Shown: positions 10,655 to 21,786 of the stretch, piece by piece
Numbering within the stretch: position 1 is the first letter of the stretch
Layout: each line of letters starts with the position of its first letter
Source of the DNA: Ceratopteris richardii
Taxonomy: Eukaryota; Streptophyta; Polypodiopsida; Polypodiales; Pteridaceae
Assembly (NCBI GenBank): GCA_020310875.1
Contig: CM035427.1
Span: 91,873,468 to 91,937,467 of the forward strand
Direction: 5' to 3'
DNA: 64,000 nucleotides
Made by a program: the position numbers and the translations under genes
The notes under the pieces: generated by a model
Databases searched by the model: none
Told to the model about the DNA's origin: nothing
The model's input: only the letters and a program-made list of their open reading frames with translations

Positions 10655-10815
10655 CAATAATACATGTATACATACATACATCCATAGATACATATGTGCA
10701 TACATACATACATACATACATAGATACATGCGTGCATACATACATACACACATGTACACAATGCATACACACATACACACATGTACACAAGTAGGTAGGT
10801 AGGTAGATACATAGA
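10655..10815. repeat. (CATA)n and (CA)n imperfect microsatellite
   Basis: Runs of CATA, interrupted by CACA and TAGG units. Overlapping frames on both strands are low-complexity Met/Cys/Tyr/Val strings and are not genes. Confidence 0.9.
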
Positions 10816-11226
10816 GACGTATGAATTAGATGCATGCCTATATGCATACATGAGCATAGATGTATAGATGTGAATATATCTTTGCCCCTTGTCTATATTA
10901 TAATGTAGTGTAATGAACACATAGGAAAATCTGATTGAGCTATCTTGTTTTTGTACTAACTCACAATATCATTCTCCTTTGTTCTTGGCCATATCTTATA
11001 GGACTCGTAACACGTTGTGCCTACAATATTCTCAATCATCATAGTTATTCTAACCCATGAAAGATTCCTTTAAAGTCAAAATTTTTCCTTAACCATGCAC
11101 ATGTATGCATAAAGTACTTGAAAAAAATCATTAGGCCAATAAAATTTGTGGTGGTCCTCTATGATGCAAAAGATGTTTAAGTAGTAATGAAGATTATGGA
11201 CCACTTTCTTCTCTTACCCGTGAAAG
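10816..11226. other. Non-coding stretch
   Basis: No frame, repeat pair or RNA motif recognised. Confidence 0.5.
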
Positions 11227-11633
11227 TGTTGTGGAAAGGTCATAGCCTCCACACACTAGCTAAGAAGGCTAACTAGCTAGAATCACACTATGAAGAGAGA
11301 TGCACCTTCCATGCAACCAACCCCTCCAATATATAGCTGCAAGACCAAAGGGGTGAGTCTCTCTCAAGGGGACATGTGTACCTTCCATCACATGGGTTCT
11401 CAAGGTGATCATATGGTTCCGAAGCTTAGAAAATCACACAAAATCACATGACTTCTAAAAAAGGACCCTCCAAGCTTTCAGACACGAATCAAATGGCTTG
11501 GAGAAGCTTCCATTAAAGCCTAAGGTAGTCAACCTTAGAAAATTAACCCTAAGGTTCAAGACCCATTTATAAAGGGTAAATAAACCATAAATCCCAACGG
11601 TTCTATCCCTTAGATCCATGTAATTATGCAACA
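11227..11633 (-). repeat. 3' LTR (left copy) of the 3.2-kb element
   Basis: It aligns end to end with 14014-14443. The two copies carry many substitutions by eye, so the insertion is old. Confidence 0.82.
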
Positions 11634-14013
11634 TTCTCCCCCCTTAAAAGAATTTTTGTCCTTGTAAATGAGTGGAGATATATACCTTGAGGTATTCCCC
11701 CGTGCCCCATGATCAATCTCAAGGATCATGGCTTACATCTTTCTAATTTGCCTCTTTATTCAGAAGGAGGATTCTATCTTGATTGGATCTTAAACGAGGA
11801 GAATCCATGTGTGGCCTGATCCTTGCCTCAATCATTCAAAGATCCATCTAGTTTTGCACATGAAAAAGGAACTGCTTCAAAATGCAATGTATAGGAAGAA
11901 TGAAAAGGATGGAACTGAACATCCCAGCCTATTTCCTTTTTTAAGCTATGTTCCATCCGAGCTTCCATAGCCCAACATTTGAATGAGGTGGATATAAAGT
12001 GTCTTCATCTAAATTGCTACCTTGGTCCATCTCTATGCACCACTTATGCATGAACCTAGCAAAATAGATGAATATTGCTTAAGAGTTTCCTTATCAAGTT
12101 CAATTAACAAGTCAGAATCCATCTTGCTTACAAGGGAAGATGAATCTTTCATAATCCCTACCCAAATCACCTCCTATTATATGTAGAATTTTCCCATTTA
12201 CACTTTTCCTTCAAAATAGAGGGGAATTCGCTTTTATAATCCATGCCCAGCCAATAGAATTGTATAGGTGGATTATATATCTAGTTCTAAGAGCATACAA
12301 CATCCTCTTCACTTTTAAGTGGGTTCAATATCCTTTAAAAATTTTACATAGTTTTGAGATCCACTTTAAGGGACTAGAACCCATAGGGATCAATCTAACT
12401 TATTGAAGCCTCTACTTGGTTAAAATCTATTTTACTGGTTCTTCCAAAAAGATTAAGATCTTTATAACTATGTCCCAAGATGGGACCTCAGTGTAAAAGA
12501 TCATGTTATCTTTAAGGTCACAAGTAGGAAATAGACTATTCCAACCATTTCTTTAATGATTAATCCTTATGGATCTTTACTTGGATATCAAACCTTAAAG
12601 GTCTTCTTCATCCTTCTAGAATTCTCTCCTTTATATTCTTGATTTTTTCTAAGATGTCCTATATCATAATTGAATCTTTCTTATTCTTCTGATTGATTTC
12701 AATTATCAAGTATCCAAAAGATAATCTTTCTAAGCTTTCTTTCAAGCTTGTTCTAAGATCACCTTTATGTTCCTTGAATTTCAAATCATACTTTTGGGTA
12801 GACCCTTTAAAGTTCAGCCTTTGAATTTTACCTTCAAACTACAAGAAATGGATCCTCTCTTTATTTTTAACTCTCTATGAAGTTTATCGAGAGAGAGAGA
12901 ACTTTTAGTATCTTGTTGGAAGAATTCTTTCTTTTGAGAGGATAATTGAAGAAGATGCCTATTCCTTGACATTATCTTCTTGAAGCATTCCATTGGATTA
13001 TGAGTCCTTTTTTCCTTTGGCCATCAAGAAAGAGTACTCAATGGGATTCAATACCCACCCTCACATACCAGTGGGTTCTTCATCCAATCCACATAAATAT
13101 GTCTCTATATTTTCTCACCTTCTCTATCCTTTTTAATGCCCTTCAACCAAATTATGAGAGCAAGCACTAAGGTGCTTAGATACACCACAACTAATCTTAC
13201 TTAAATAATTGTTTAACCATTTAATGTGGTGTGACTAATCTTATCAAACTTGAAGTTTGACTTGATCTTTGCCTTACTTCGGTCTTTTGGCTTTTCTTTT
13301 ATTCTTTAGCCAAAATAAGAGATGACACTAGTCCTTTCTCAAATAGATTCCTTCATGCTCAATGCTTTACCCATGGGTTTTACTAGGGATCTAGTAGTTA
13401 TGCTTCATACAAGAAAGCATTTTCCTTAGGTCTTCATTAGTTGAATCCACAACTTATGTTATGTTATCCCATGAGACATCAAGATAGCATAAGCTTTCCA
13501 ACTTCTTTTTCTAAACCACTTAGGACTTCTACAATCCTTATTATTTATGAAAGTGTTCTCTTGTGTTAGGTTTCTTTGAAAATTCCCAACCTTTGAGGAC
13601 TTCAACTAGTTGGAAGATGTAATGAAAGAAGTATGAAGCACTAGAATGCTAGGAAGTACTTCAATCCTTGTCTATTTTTTATCTATCTTGTACCTTGAAA
13701 TACTTATTTGATCTTTTTAAAGCATAATGTACAAGTTCTTGGGGACAATGTTGCGCAGATCTCCATCTTCATGTACTAGCCTAGGTTTCTGGGTCAACAT
13801 CAATCTTTGCCTCTTCGGTATCTATAGCAATGAGTCATATGGCCACCAAATCCCTCTACTATGCCCGTCAGGTGAGCTTTGTAGGGCCTTGTATGATCTA
13901 AAGTTTTACATCCCCTACAAGGGTGTAACTTGTAAGTTCACTTAGGAATAGGGAAGCCAAGAAAAAGGATTTAACACATCTAAGATGTAGAGCAATCCTA
14001 GATTTGATATCAA

Positions 14014-14443
14014 TGTTGTGGAAGGGCCATAGCCTCCACACACAAGTTAAGAAGACTAACTAGCTAGACTCACACTAAGAGAGATGCACCTTCCACCCAA
14101 CCAACCCCTCTAATATACAGCTCCAAGTCCAAGGGGGTAAAGTCCCTCTCAAGGGGACATGTGTACCCCTTCCATCATATGGGTTCCCAAGGTGATCACA
14201 TGGTTTCTTAGCTTAGGAAATCACATGAGATCACATAACTTGTAAAAGAAGACCCGCCAAGCTTTCACGTACAAATCAAGAGACTAGGAGAAGCTTCCAA
14301 TGAAGTCTAAGGTAGTCAACCTTAGAGAATCAACCCTAAGTTTCAAGACCCATCTAAAAGGGATAAATAAACCATAAATCCCAAGAGTTTCACACCTAGA
14401 AACCCAAGGGTTCTACCCTTTAGATCCATGTAATTATACAACA
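14014..14443 (-). repeat. 5' LTR (right copy) of the 3.2-kb element
   Basis: Partner of 11227-11633, about 23 bp longer through small insertions. A third member of the family lies at 21787-22198 in the opposite orientation. Confidence 0.82.
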
Positions 14444-15130
14444 TAAAGTATCTCTTGTTAGACAAATAAACAAGCTAGAAGCAAGTGCCACTTGACAAAG
14501 TTAACTATTTTGTGGCTCTCTCAAATGCCATAAAATATAAAAGCTCTATGAAAATTTTGAAAGCCGACTTGGATGAACCCCTCAAAAAACGAAATTTAAA
14601 GGAATCCCTGATACTTCCCTGGGTCAAAGACTTCGAAATTGTAAAAATTCTCCCGCTTTTAAACACCAAAAAATGTTTCTATTAAAGAATGAGATGAAAA
14701 TCGGATCACTTTAGATAGGTGATCACCATAGGGATGAAACGGATCACCTTAGATGGGTGATCACCATAGGATTTTTATCTTGGAGAATAACAAGATTAAA
14801 AGTAAGTGAATCGACTGCCCATGAGAGCAATGAAAAGAATCATTAATCTTTTAAAAGGATCATCAATTTTTATGTACCTCTTTCATTTTCTTAATACTTC
14901 TTTCCTTTTTGAATTAACACCTCTTGAATAAAACAATTAAAAAAATTAAGGCAATCTACGTATGATCATATGGCTCTATGTGATCACATGTTGAAATTTA
15001 AAGGTCTTCTCATAATAAACGAGAATAGGCCGTTTGAGCTTTGTGTGTGTGTGTGTGAGAGAGAGAAGCTGTAAAGTTGATCTCTATAAAAAAAAACTTA
15101 AGAGGGACATATCTCTGCTAGCAACTTAAA
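14444..15130. other. Non-coding stretch with a duplicated palindromic motif
   Basis: No gene seen. Two 30-bp units at 14703-14732 and 14741-14770 are near-identical, and each holds the palindrome GGTGATCACC. A short (GT)n(GA)n tract lies at 15042-15066. Confidence 0.6.
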
Positions 15131-15604
15131 GAAAAATGCAGCATCATGCCCTATTCATGTCTGTAGAATTCATGGACAATTCATGGACAGGATGCTGTAG
15201 GATTCATGGACAGGATGCAAAAGACGTCGAATGCATGCGACGTCACCGGCTCGACGATATTCGCAAAAGATCTTATGCATGTCTATCTATGGAGGCATCG
15301 AACGAAAGCATTCAACGCGCGACCCATACGTCTGTCCTACATGCGGTCTTCTATGTACAGGCGCTGCGCCATAGACAGGCGAGCTCGGAGTGCTAACAAT
15401 CTACTTCTGCATCTTCGAAAGCGTGATTTTCCAGAGTACAATACCTTCGTCGTCCTGCAATGTGTATGACAGATGGTGGATTCTGCTGTCTTTGAAGACT
15501 GAAAATGGAGCCACTGATCATGATGATGATGGCACATGCGGATAGGTGCCGACCGAATTTGAGCTCTCTTTATTTTGCCTGCGGTGTTTGTGAGAACCTG
15601 CTAC
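15131..15604. other. GC-richer flank downstream of the DUF641 gene
   Basis: This stretch has more CpG than its surroundings and probably belongs to the same single-copy island as the gene. Short frames exist on both strands but match nothing I recognise. It contains an ATTCATGGACA repeat (15167-15215) and an imperfect 22-bp palindrome GACGTC...GACGTC (15223-15244). It may be 3' untranslated or decayed gene sequence. Confidence 0.4.
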
Positions 15605-16471
15605 CTACTTGAGCTCCATGGCAGCAAGCTTGGCTTCCAGTGATTTAACTCGTTTCTCAAGCTTCTCACTCTTCAGTACGGTTTTTGCCAGCGTCTCTTT
15701 CAGCGCGTCTGTCACAGCATCCTTCTTTCTTATCTCATCATGAAACCTCTTGATAATTCCCTCGTACGACTTCAGGATCATGCCCTGTTTTTCTGCATCA
15801 CTTGGCATGTTGTTCATGTTAGAGTCGCAAGTTTGAGGGGCGTGAGGACCGCCCTGACTTCCCAGATCGTACTCTTGGATGAGTTCATACATCCCTATCT
15901 GGAGATTAGAGAGCCTTCTGAGCTCCTCCTCCATCGCCGACTCGGACTTCTTGATGGGTTCCCCGGCTCTTGCAGACGCCTTCATTTGAGCGAAGGAAGT
16001 CTTTAATGCGGAAATTGTAGAAGCAAGCTGGAGGAGGAGTGTTTTCATGTGGCTGGAGGGGTGAATAGAAGGGATCTCCTCGGAAACAGCGGCGCTGGTC
16101 ACGATCTGAGACAGCTGCTCTTCCCAGGAACTCTCGTCGCTAACTGGAGAGCCGATAGGCGGGGAAACGGGCAGTTTCTGTATGGCTGCATCAAAGAAGC
16201 TGCTAGAGGAAGCCGAAGAAGCATGGCTAGCGCGACGGCTGAGTGGGCCGGAACTGAGGGAATATGGTTTGGTTTGGGGAGATTGTCGGTAAAAGGGGCT
16301 GCGACTGTAAGAAAGATCATCACGCCTTCCTCTGTTAGCTTCATCGTCTTCATCCTCCTCTTCACAGTCACGCAAGCTGCTTCTGAGAGGAGGTTTTGGA
16401 TGATCGGCCTTGACTTCGGCAGTAGCGTTTCTGGAGTAGGCCTTCGCCATCTTCTTTACGAGTGAAGGCAT
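15605..16471 (-). CDS. Short DUF641-family protein (GIL1/IRKI-like), 288 aa
   Basis: Plant DUF641 proteins include GIL1 (light control of gravitropism) and IRKI (partner of the receptor kinase IRK). The sequence shows an N-terminal acidic, Ser/Arg-rich low-complexity half (RDCEEEDEDDEA), then at about residues 142-205 the DUF641 core (LLLQLASTISALKTSFAQMK, AMEEELRRLSNLQ), then a heptad-like coiled coil over the last 60 residues (YEGIIKRFHDEIRKKD, LEKRVKSLEAKL). The usual C-terminal half of the family (full proteins are about 450-500 aa) is missing. I chose the ATG at 16471. The frame stays open upstream to 16660 without an ATG, and an acceptor-like pyrimidine stretch ending in CGCAG sits near 16611, so an upstream exon is possible. 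GC and CpG are higher than in the flanks. Whether this short form is functional cannot be told from sequence. Confidence 0.75.
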   Translation of the reverse strand: MPSLVKKMAKAYSRNATAEVKADHPKPPLRSSLRDCEEEDEDDEANRGRRDDLSYSRSPFYRQSPQTKPYSLSSGPLSRRASHASSASSSSFFDAAIQKLPVSPPIGSPVSDESSWEEQLSQIVTSAAVSEEIPSIHPSSHMKTLLLQLASTISALKTSFAQMKASARAGEPIKKSESAMEEELRRLSNLQIGMYELIQEYDLGSQGGPHAPQTCDSNMNNMPSDAEKQGMILKSYEGIIKRFHDEIRKKDAVTDALKETLAKTVLKSEKLEKRVKSLEAKLAAMELK

Positions 16472-16672
16472 GGGAATCGAGGAACGCTTATCCGTCTGCG
16501 TCGCTCGCTCTGCTTCACCAGCCACAGCGAGAGAAGCCAGCTGACTGTCCGCTGGGGAGAGCTGCTCGTTCGAGCCGGAAGATGGAATGACGTTGAGAGC
16601 TGCAAATCTGCTGCGACGATACAATGGACAAATTGAAGCAGAAAGCGGCCGGCGGTGACATCAAGGCATATG

Positions 16673-16683
16673 TGAGTCACGTG
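16673..16683. promoter_or_regulatory. TGAGTCA and G-box (CACGTG) upstream of the DUF641 gene
   Basis: TGAGTCA (16673-16679) overlaps the palindrome CACGTG (16678-16683), about 200 bp upstream of the chosen ATG. G-boxes bind bZIP and bHLH factors, including light-response regulators, which would suit a GIL1 relative. One motif alone is weak evidence. Confidence 0.35.
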
Positions 16684-16822
16684 TATTTTTCAAATTCGTG
16701 GACGTAGGCGGCCTGCCCATCAAATTTTCTGTTGACAAGAGCAGCTATGGCAGGAGCATCGCCACGTCTTCTTCGGTTCGAGCTCGTGTCATTTCATCCG
16801 TGTGATCACTGTTCGTGACAGA

Positions 16823-17310
16823 GCTCTTTGTCGATGGAAGACTCGACCACTTTTGGTCACAGATTCACAGTCTTCAGAAGTTCAGAACCCTTTTTTTTTA
16901 ATAAAGAAAGTTCGATCTTTTTTTGAAGAGGAAGTTCAGTCGACTGACGTAACACTGAAAAAGACTGCCCGAAGACCTTTGGTTTTAACGGTCCAAAGGT
17001 ATTCCATATAAACTGGTGTACAGTGTTTTATTTTGAGGGTTTACCATGCCCTTCAATTTTGAAGGTATCTACACTCTACCTCTACCTGTATTTTACATTT
17101 TTAATGTCATTTTTGAAGGTCAAATAAAATTTATGATCCTATTTTACAATCCAAAATGGCAAAAACGGGCAATATGGCCGTCAAAAATCAGCTGTGCTGG
17201 TGTATATCGATATAGATCCAAAGCTATTTCAACTGAGAGATAAATTGGTCGATACTCATGCATATCCTGTGGCTCGAATGTGGTCGAACTCACGACTTCT
17301 TAAGAGATGA
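16823..17310 (-). repeat. Dispersed repeat, copy 1 (SINE-like), holding a MITE
   Basis: It matches 22343-22560 block by block: TTGTCGAT..GAAGA, CCACTTTTGGTCACAGA, the T-run with GAGGAAGTTCA, and CGGTCCAAAGGTATTCC. On the minus strand the end near 17260-17300 carries a B-box-like GAGTTCGACCAC and the other end an A-run, so it may be a tRNA-derived SINE relative. The 22343 copy lacks the 176-bp insertion at 17021-17196. Confidence 0.65.
17021..17196. mobile_element. 176-bp MITE, hAT-like, with 8-bp target duplication
   Basis: CTGGTGTA stands directly before (17013-17020) and after (17197-17204) the insert. The ends are CAGTGTTTTATTTTGA and, read in reverse from the other side, CACAGCTGATTTTTGA, which are imperfect terminal inverted repeats. 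The paralogous repeat at about 22520-22545 reads straight through, like an unoccupied site with one copy of the target. An 8-bp duplication and CAGTG-type ends fit hAT-derived MITEs. There is no coding capacity. Confidence 0.8.
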
Positions 17311-17322
17311 AAGTTCTATCTT

Positions 17323-17627
17323 TTTTTTTTTAAATGGAGGTTCTGCCGAGGTCTACTCCTCCAGGTTTTAACTTTGAAATTGCAACTGTACAAGGAAGGA
17401 CATAGTACCCATGAGATGCCTCTTATCTCACAAGAACAGGGGTTTACATAGCTGAGTTAAAGTGCGGTCATATCTATCGTGGGACAAGACAAACGGTGGC
17501 ACATCAGCCACAAGGTACAACTTTCCAAGTTAAACATGTTCTTTGCATGGTGTCAGTGGGGGTTGAACCCCCGCTCCCGCCTCAAGAGGCGAGAGGCCCA
17601 ACCACCTGGACAAGCGGCCTAGGACAG
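17323..17627 (-). mobile_element. Complete tRNA-derived SINE (305 bp, minus strand)
   Basis: A perfect 12-bp direct repeat, AAGTTCTATCTT, flanks it at 17311-17322 and 17628-17639. Read on the minus strand, the head carries an A-box-like TTGTCCAGGTGGTTGGG, an arm GCCTCTTGAGGC and a B box GGGGTTCAACCCCC. A body of about 200 bp ends in a run of about ten A's. These are the hallmarks of a polymerase III-transcribed SINE mobilised by a LINE. The well-kept head and intact duplication suggest a fairly young copy. Confidence 0.88.
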
Positions 17628-18111
17628 AAGTTCTATCTTGGAATCTACTCTTTCTGGAAGTTTCAAGTATATCAATGTGAACAGTTTAATATGCATGTGG
17701 GCCTCTCGAATGTCATACAAGGAGGGGTAGAATGCCTAACACTTATTAGGATCACTAAAAGTAAGAACTAAGTAGAGATGATCCTAACGCAAAATGAGGA
17801 AATTGGTTTGAACTGAAATCGATCATGTCGATCTGCAATCGATCCTGTCAAATTGAAATCAATCCGATCGAACTGAACATTGCCTTTATCATTACGGATG
17901 AAATCATCTAAGAGCATCGAAAGGCCAACAATCCTTTAAAAGAAGTTGGTTTAACATCTCATCGTATGCCATGATGTAGAGTGTCATATCATTGCAGCCA
18001 ACAAAATTTTAATTCACTACCCATCCCCTCTCCATCCAACAGAGGCAAATGTTCCACTTCTCTGAGCTAGCTGCACTCGACAAGTTTTTAGAGCATTTTT
18101 ACAATCATGTG

Positions 18112-18346
18112 TTTTTTTAATGAGGTTCAGCAGACACCTACTCCTCCTAGCGTTTAACTTTGAAAGTATAACTACACAAGTGAATGGGCATACTATCCAC
18201 GAGACCCCTCGTATCCCACAAAACAAGGGTTAGATTGGGTTACAAGTGGTAAGTTGGATTACATCTGGTTTTAACTGGCCAAAGCCATTACGGTGGTTGA
18301 GCTCTAGACCTCCATCTCAAAAAGCCAAAGTTTTACCAAACCACGT
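18112..18346 (-). mobile_element. Second SINE of the same family (minus strand)
   Basis: The body matches the SINE at 17323-17627 (CCTAGGAGGAGTAGG-like start, TATCCCACAAAAC block on plus), with an A-run next to 18112 and a decayed head near 18295-18346. Imperfect direct repeats ACAATCATGTG (18101-18111) and ACAATATGTAG (18347-18357) flank it. Confidence 0.72.
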
Positions 18347-18357
18347 ACAATATGTAG

Positions 18358-21214
18358 ATTTTTTTTTAGCAATAGTTGAGAGTCAATAGACTCTACACTT
18401 ATCTTCTCTATTGAATTTTGTTTTCTATTGTAGGACACGTGCATTGCTGATTTTTGTTTGGTATCAACCATAAAGCACCGTACTGTGTAGCTCCATCTTT
18501 CACAATTATGATGGCCTTTATGTAATACAACACATATCTTCCTCCTCCAACGTCCACGTAGGCACTATAAAACAAGTTGTCTTTATCGTGTCACATGGCC
18601 ACCATGGAACAATTTGTCTATTTAGACATAACTATGGAATAGTCTTTTCCACTCTCTATGGAGAGACTTTGAAGTATATGAATCCATAAAAACGAAACAA
18701 AGAGAGGTACTTTAGAGTCTAAAATGTATAATTAAGGTTTAATGGAGAGGCCACTAAAAATCATAGCAATTTTGTTTGGATCTCAAAAGTATCTTCTAAA
18801 GCTAACTTTATCTAGGCCCACACTTGTTTCGGTTTAAAGAGGAGGGGGTGATTTGACTCATCAAGAAAATCTTTGTATATTGAGTTAAGAGATTGGGTTA
18901 CTCTCTATTAGGAGACACTTAAGAGAGCTCACATGGTGAACTACTTTGAATAATGCTCTTTCATCATCAACTGTACAAAAACGATGCAAATTTTCCTCTA
19001 TGTGTTATTATGAGCTTGTGAGCTTGTACTTCTACAAACTAGGAAGACCTTTCTATAGGACATTTTCTTATTAACATCTACTTCTTTTATATACAATCAA
19101 AAGAAGTGTTTTTGCATGTAAATCACAGATGAATTATCATAAAACAATGATCCATCATGAAAATGTGACAAAACAATAACCTATATAAACATCATTATTT
19201 GCATAAACATAAGCTCACCATCATGATCATAACTCCATAACCATAACAGCCTCAAGTTTTCCATGTGATGGCTAGTCATCTTTTCTCGCATTGGTGTCTT
19301 TCTTAATGGGTAGCCCTTTGTATGTAGGGTTCCCAACTGATTGAGGGTTTATAATTTTTTGTCATCGTTGAATAGCACAACTGAGTGATTTCATGTATCC
19401 CTATACGATTTTTGTTTCGCTATATGTTCATAGTTGCAGCCCCTAGCCCTTTCTTGGGGTTCTACATCTTTCTATTAATATACTTCTCATTTTTTGTGCC
19501 AAAAAAAAGGGTAAAGACTTTTATCCAAGAAACTTTTAACAATGTGAATTTCAAAACTCTAAAGCACATTACCAAGCTTATGTATCTTGTTACCCAGATG
19601 CTCCAAGTATAGCCCCTATAATTAAAAAAAGAAGGAAAATAGTGTTCTTTTTGCATTGAACCATAATATAAATGCCCAAAGTGTACATAAGTGACTAAAA
19701 ATGACTACCGGAAGGTGAAAAACAAGCCAGTATTATTGACTAATATGGTGATTTTGTCCATCTAACTAAAGCAAGAAGCTACAATAGTAATCATAACGTC
19801 GAGTAGATATGAAAAACTTGATCTGCACAAATTCCATATGATTTTTGTTCTATCTAATGATGAGCAAGCAACTTTCCGACATTCACATAGCACCAATTGT
19901 TGATTCATATAAATGGAAGAGTACACATGTGAAACATCTCAAGGTAGGAGAAGTAATATATAGTAAGATTCTTTCAAATTCTCTTTGTTTGATTGAGAAT
20001 AAAATAGATTGAAGAATGTTGGGAAGGAGATCAACTAGAAACATTTAGTATTGGGCACTCAAGAAGAACCAAGTGATGTTAAAATATGTGTCAATCTAGA
20101 TCTGTATATCCACACACACTTAATTGAACTTTTATTAGAATTCATTGATGCCTTTACATGGGAGTACAAAGATATGAAAAATCTAAATGTATAATGCTAC
20201 CAAGATTGAATCAATTTGAAGAAGGATGCAATCTCCAATCTATTATAAAGGTATCATATAAATGATGTTTAGTCAAATAGTTAAAGAAGAAATCAATAGA
20301 TTTTTAAGTTTCGATTCATAATTCCCATTGTTTATCCATAATGCTTATCATTCATTGTGATTGTTGTGGTTCAAACTATAAAAATCCCCTATTACTTTTC
20401 ATTGTTTTATACAAAACATATTTTTCGTTTAACTTATTGTTTTTATGTAAATTTTTATAGATTATTATTTTACTTTTACAAAACCAATATATGCATCTAG
20501 ATCATCTTAGATCATGCTTTCTATGGTGGAAAAATGTGCTTCTGGACAATCTTTCTAATTGTCTAGGGTAAGCTATTAGGTAATGCAATTTCATAGGATG
20601 ACATTGTTATTGATCTTGGCAAGGCATAATCAATAGCAAAAGCTCTTTTTCTTGTATAATTTAGGAGTTCTTATAGTTCTTAGGTCAAGTAAGGCTGCAT
20701 GGTTTTGATTCTACATTCTAAGACACATTACTCTTTCACCAAACCAATTATCACACATTCCCCAAACACGATTCAAATCGGACACTGAGGGTCACGCTAC
20801 ATTGGGATGGCCAAATGTTAACTTGATGGACGTACCCATCTGATCAACACCAAATAGGGATTTTTTTTTTCACATGATCATGGATGCTTCAATTATAGAA
20901 ATTGGTGGTATCAACAAAAACACATATGCCTACATATGTGACTGAACCAATTGTGCCACCAAATGGGTCAAGACATGTGCAATTTGAAACATGTTCTAAA
21001 AATATATAACATTGTGAAGAATCAATAAAGGAATTCCTCACTTTATTAAACCATCAAAGAACAAAATATAGAATGTGAAAAATTTTCATATCATGAACCA
21101 AAACAAAAATCATTACACACTGAGAGAAAAGGAATTTTCTAAGAGTGCTATTAAAGTTTTTATAAAGTGGTTGGACCAAGGAGAAAATCAAGGAAACATT
21201 GTGGTCTTTGGGAA
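18358..21214. other. Long non-coding stretch
   Basis: About 2.9 kb of AT-rich sequence. I see no coding frame of weight, no repeat pair within the window and no RNA gene. It is probably decayed repeat or unique intergenic DNA. Confidence 0.5.
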
Positions 21215-21420
21215 TATTAGCTAAAATATGTTCTTAACCTATAAGTGTAAAGGATACATTGCAAGAGGTCTTGGGTTCAATCCCCATAGGTGCATAAGAG
21301 AAAGTATTTTTCAGAGACCCTCTAAAATCCTCCTAACTTGAGTTAAATCGAGTCCACTTAGACTTTACTTGAGGTAAGTAGGCACATCACATGAGTTCAT
21401 TCTAATCATCAAAACTACTT
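21215..21420 (+). mobile_element. Possible tRNA-derived SINE remnant
   Basis: A perfect B-box-like GGGTTCAATCCCC (about 21271-21283) follows a weak A-box-like stretch (CCTATAAGTGTAAAGGATAC) at tRNA-like spacing. No poly-A end or target duplication was found. Confidence 0.35.
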
Positions 21421-21786
21421 TCTAATTAAATTCTAGTTCTAGTTGCTAAAATGATTACGTAGATTGCACATGCAAAAAGTGGATTCAAGTAACTCTAAAG
21501 AAATATCCTAATCTTGGAAGCTATATAATAAATGATTAGGTGGTGTGTTGTATGTCATTTCGCATGCATTTTCATGGCTTTCTAACATTGCTATTAGAAT
21601 TGTGTTCTTACTAAATCTATGGAGTTTTTAGAAGCTTTTGAAGAAGATGATGGAGGTTCTTGATCATCTTTGGATTGTCATCTTCTTACTCTGATGATTA
21701 ATTCTCTATCCATGATGAAGAGGACGTAATTTCGTAATATGTGGTGTTGTTATTTGTTGTGAAAATTATTCTATAAAAAAGATTAT

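Larger units (their letters stand above)
11227..14443 (-). mobile_element. Reverse-strand LTR element without recognisable genes (about 3.2 kb)
   Basis: Two direct repeats of 407 and 430 bp (11227-11633 and 14014-14443) share TGTTG...CAACA ends. Next to the left copy lies a pyrimidine run (TTCTCCCCCCTT), the reverse of a gypsy-style polypurine tract. Next to the right copy lies the reverse of a primer site (TTGATATCA in element sense). The element therefore reads right to left. GAAAG and TAAAG flank it, a probable target duplication with one mismatch. The 2.4-kb interior has no recognisable gag or pol, so it is a non-autonomous or very old copy, probably gypsy-related. Confidence 0.8.

Noticed and set aside
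10448-10920. Overlapping Cys/Met/Tyr-rich frames on both strands
   Set aside because: Low-complexity translation of (CATA)n and (CA)n repeats.
15136-15469. Plus-strand frames of 86-87 codons near the DUF641 gene
   Set aside because: No recognisable family, overlapping each other and full of short repeats; they look like chance frames in a GC-richer segment.
17540-17627. A tRNA gene on the minus strand
   Set aside because: A and B boxes are present, but the acceptor stem does not close and the segment continues into a SINE body with an A-run and target duplication.
19385-19656. Short frames on both strands in the 18-21 kb stretch
   Set aside because: No homology, AT-driven hydrophobic composition and no supporting signals.
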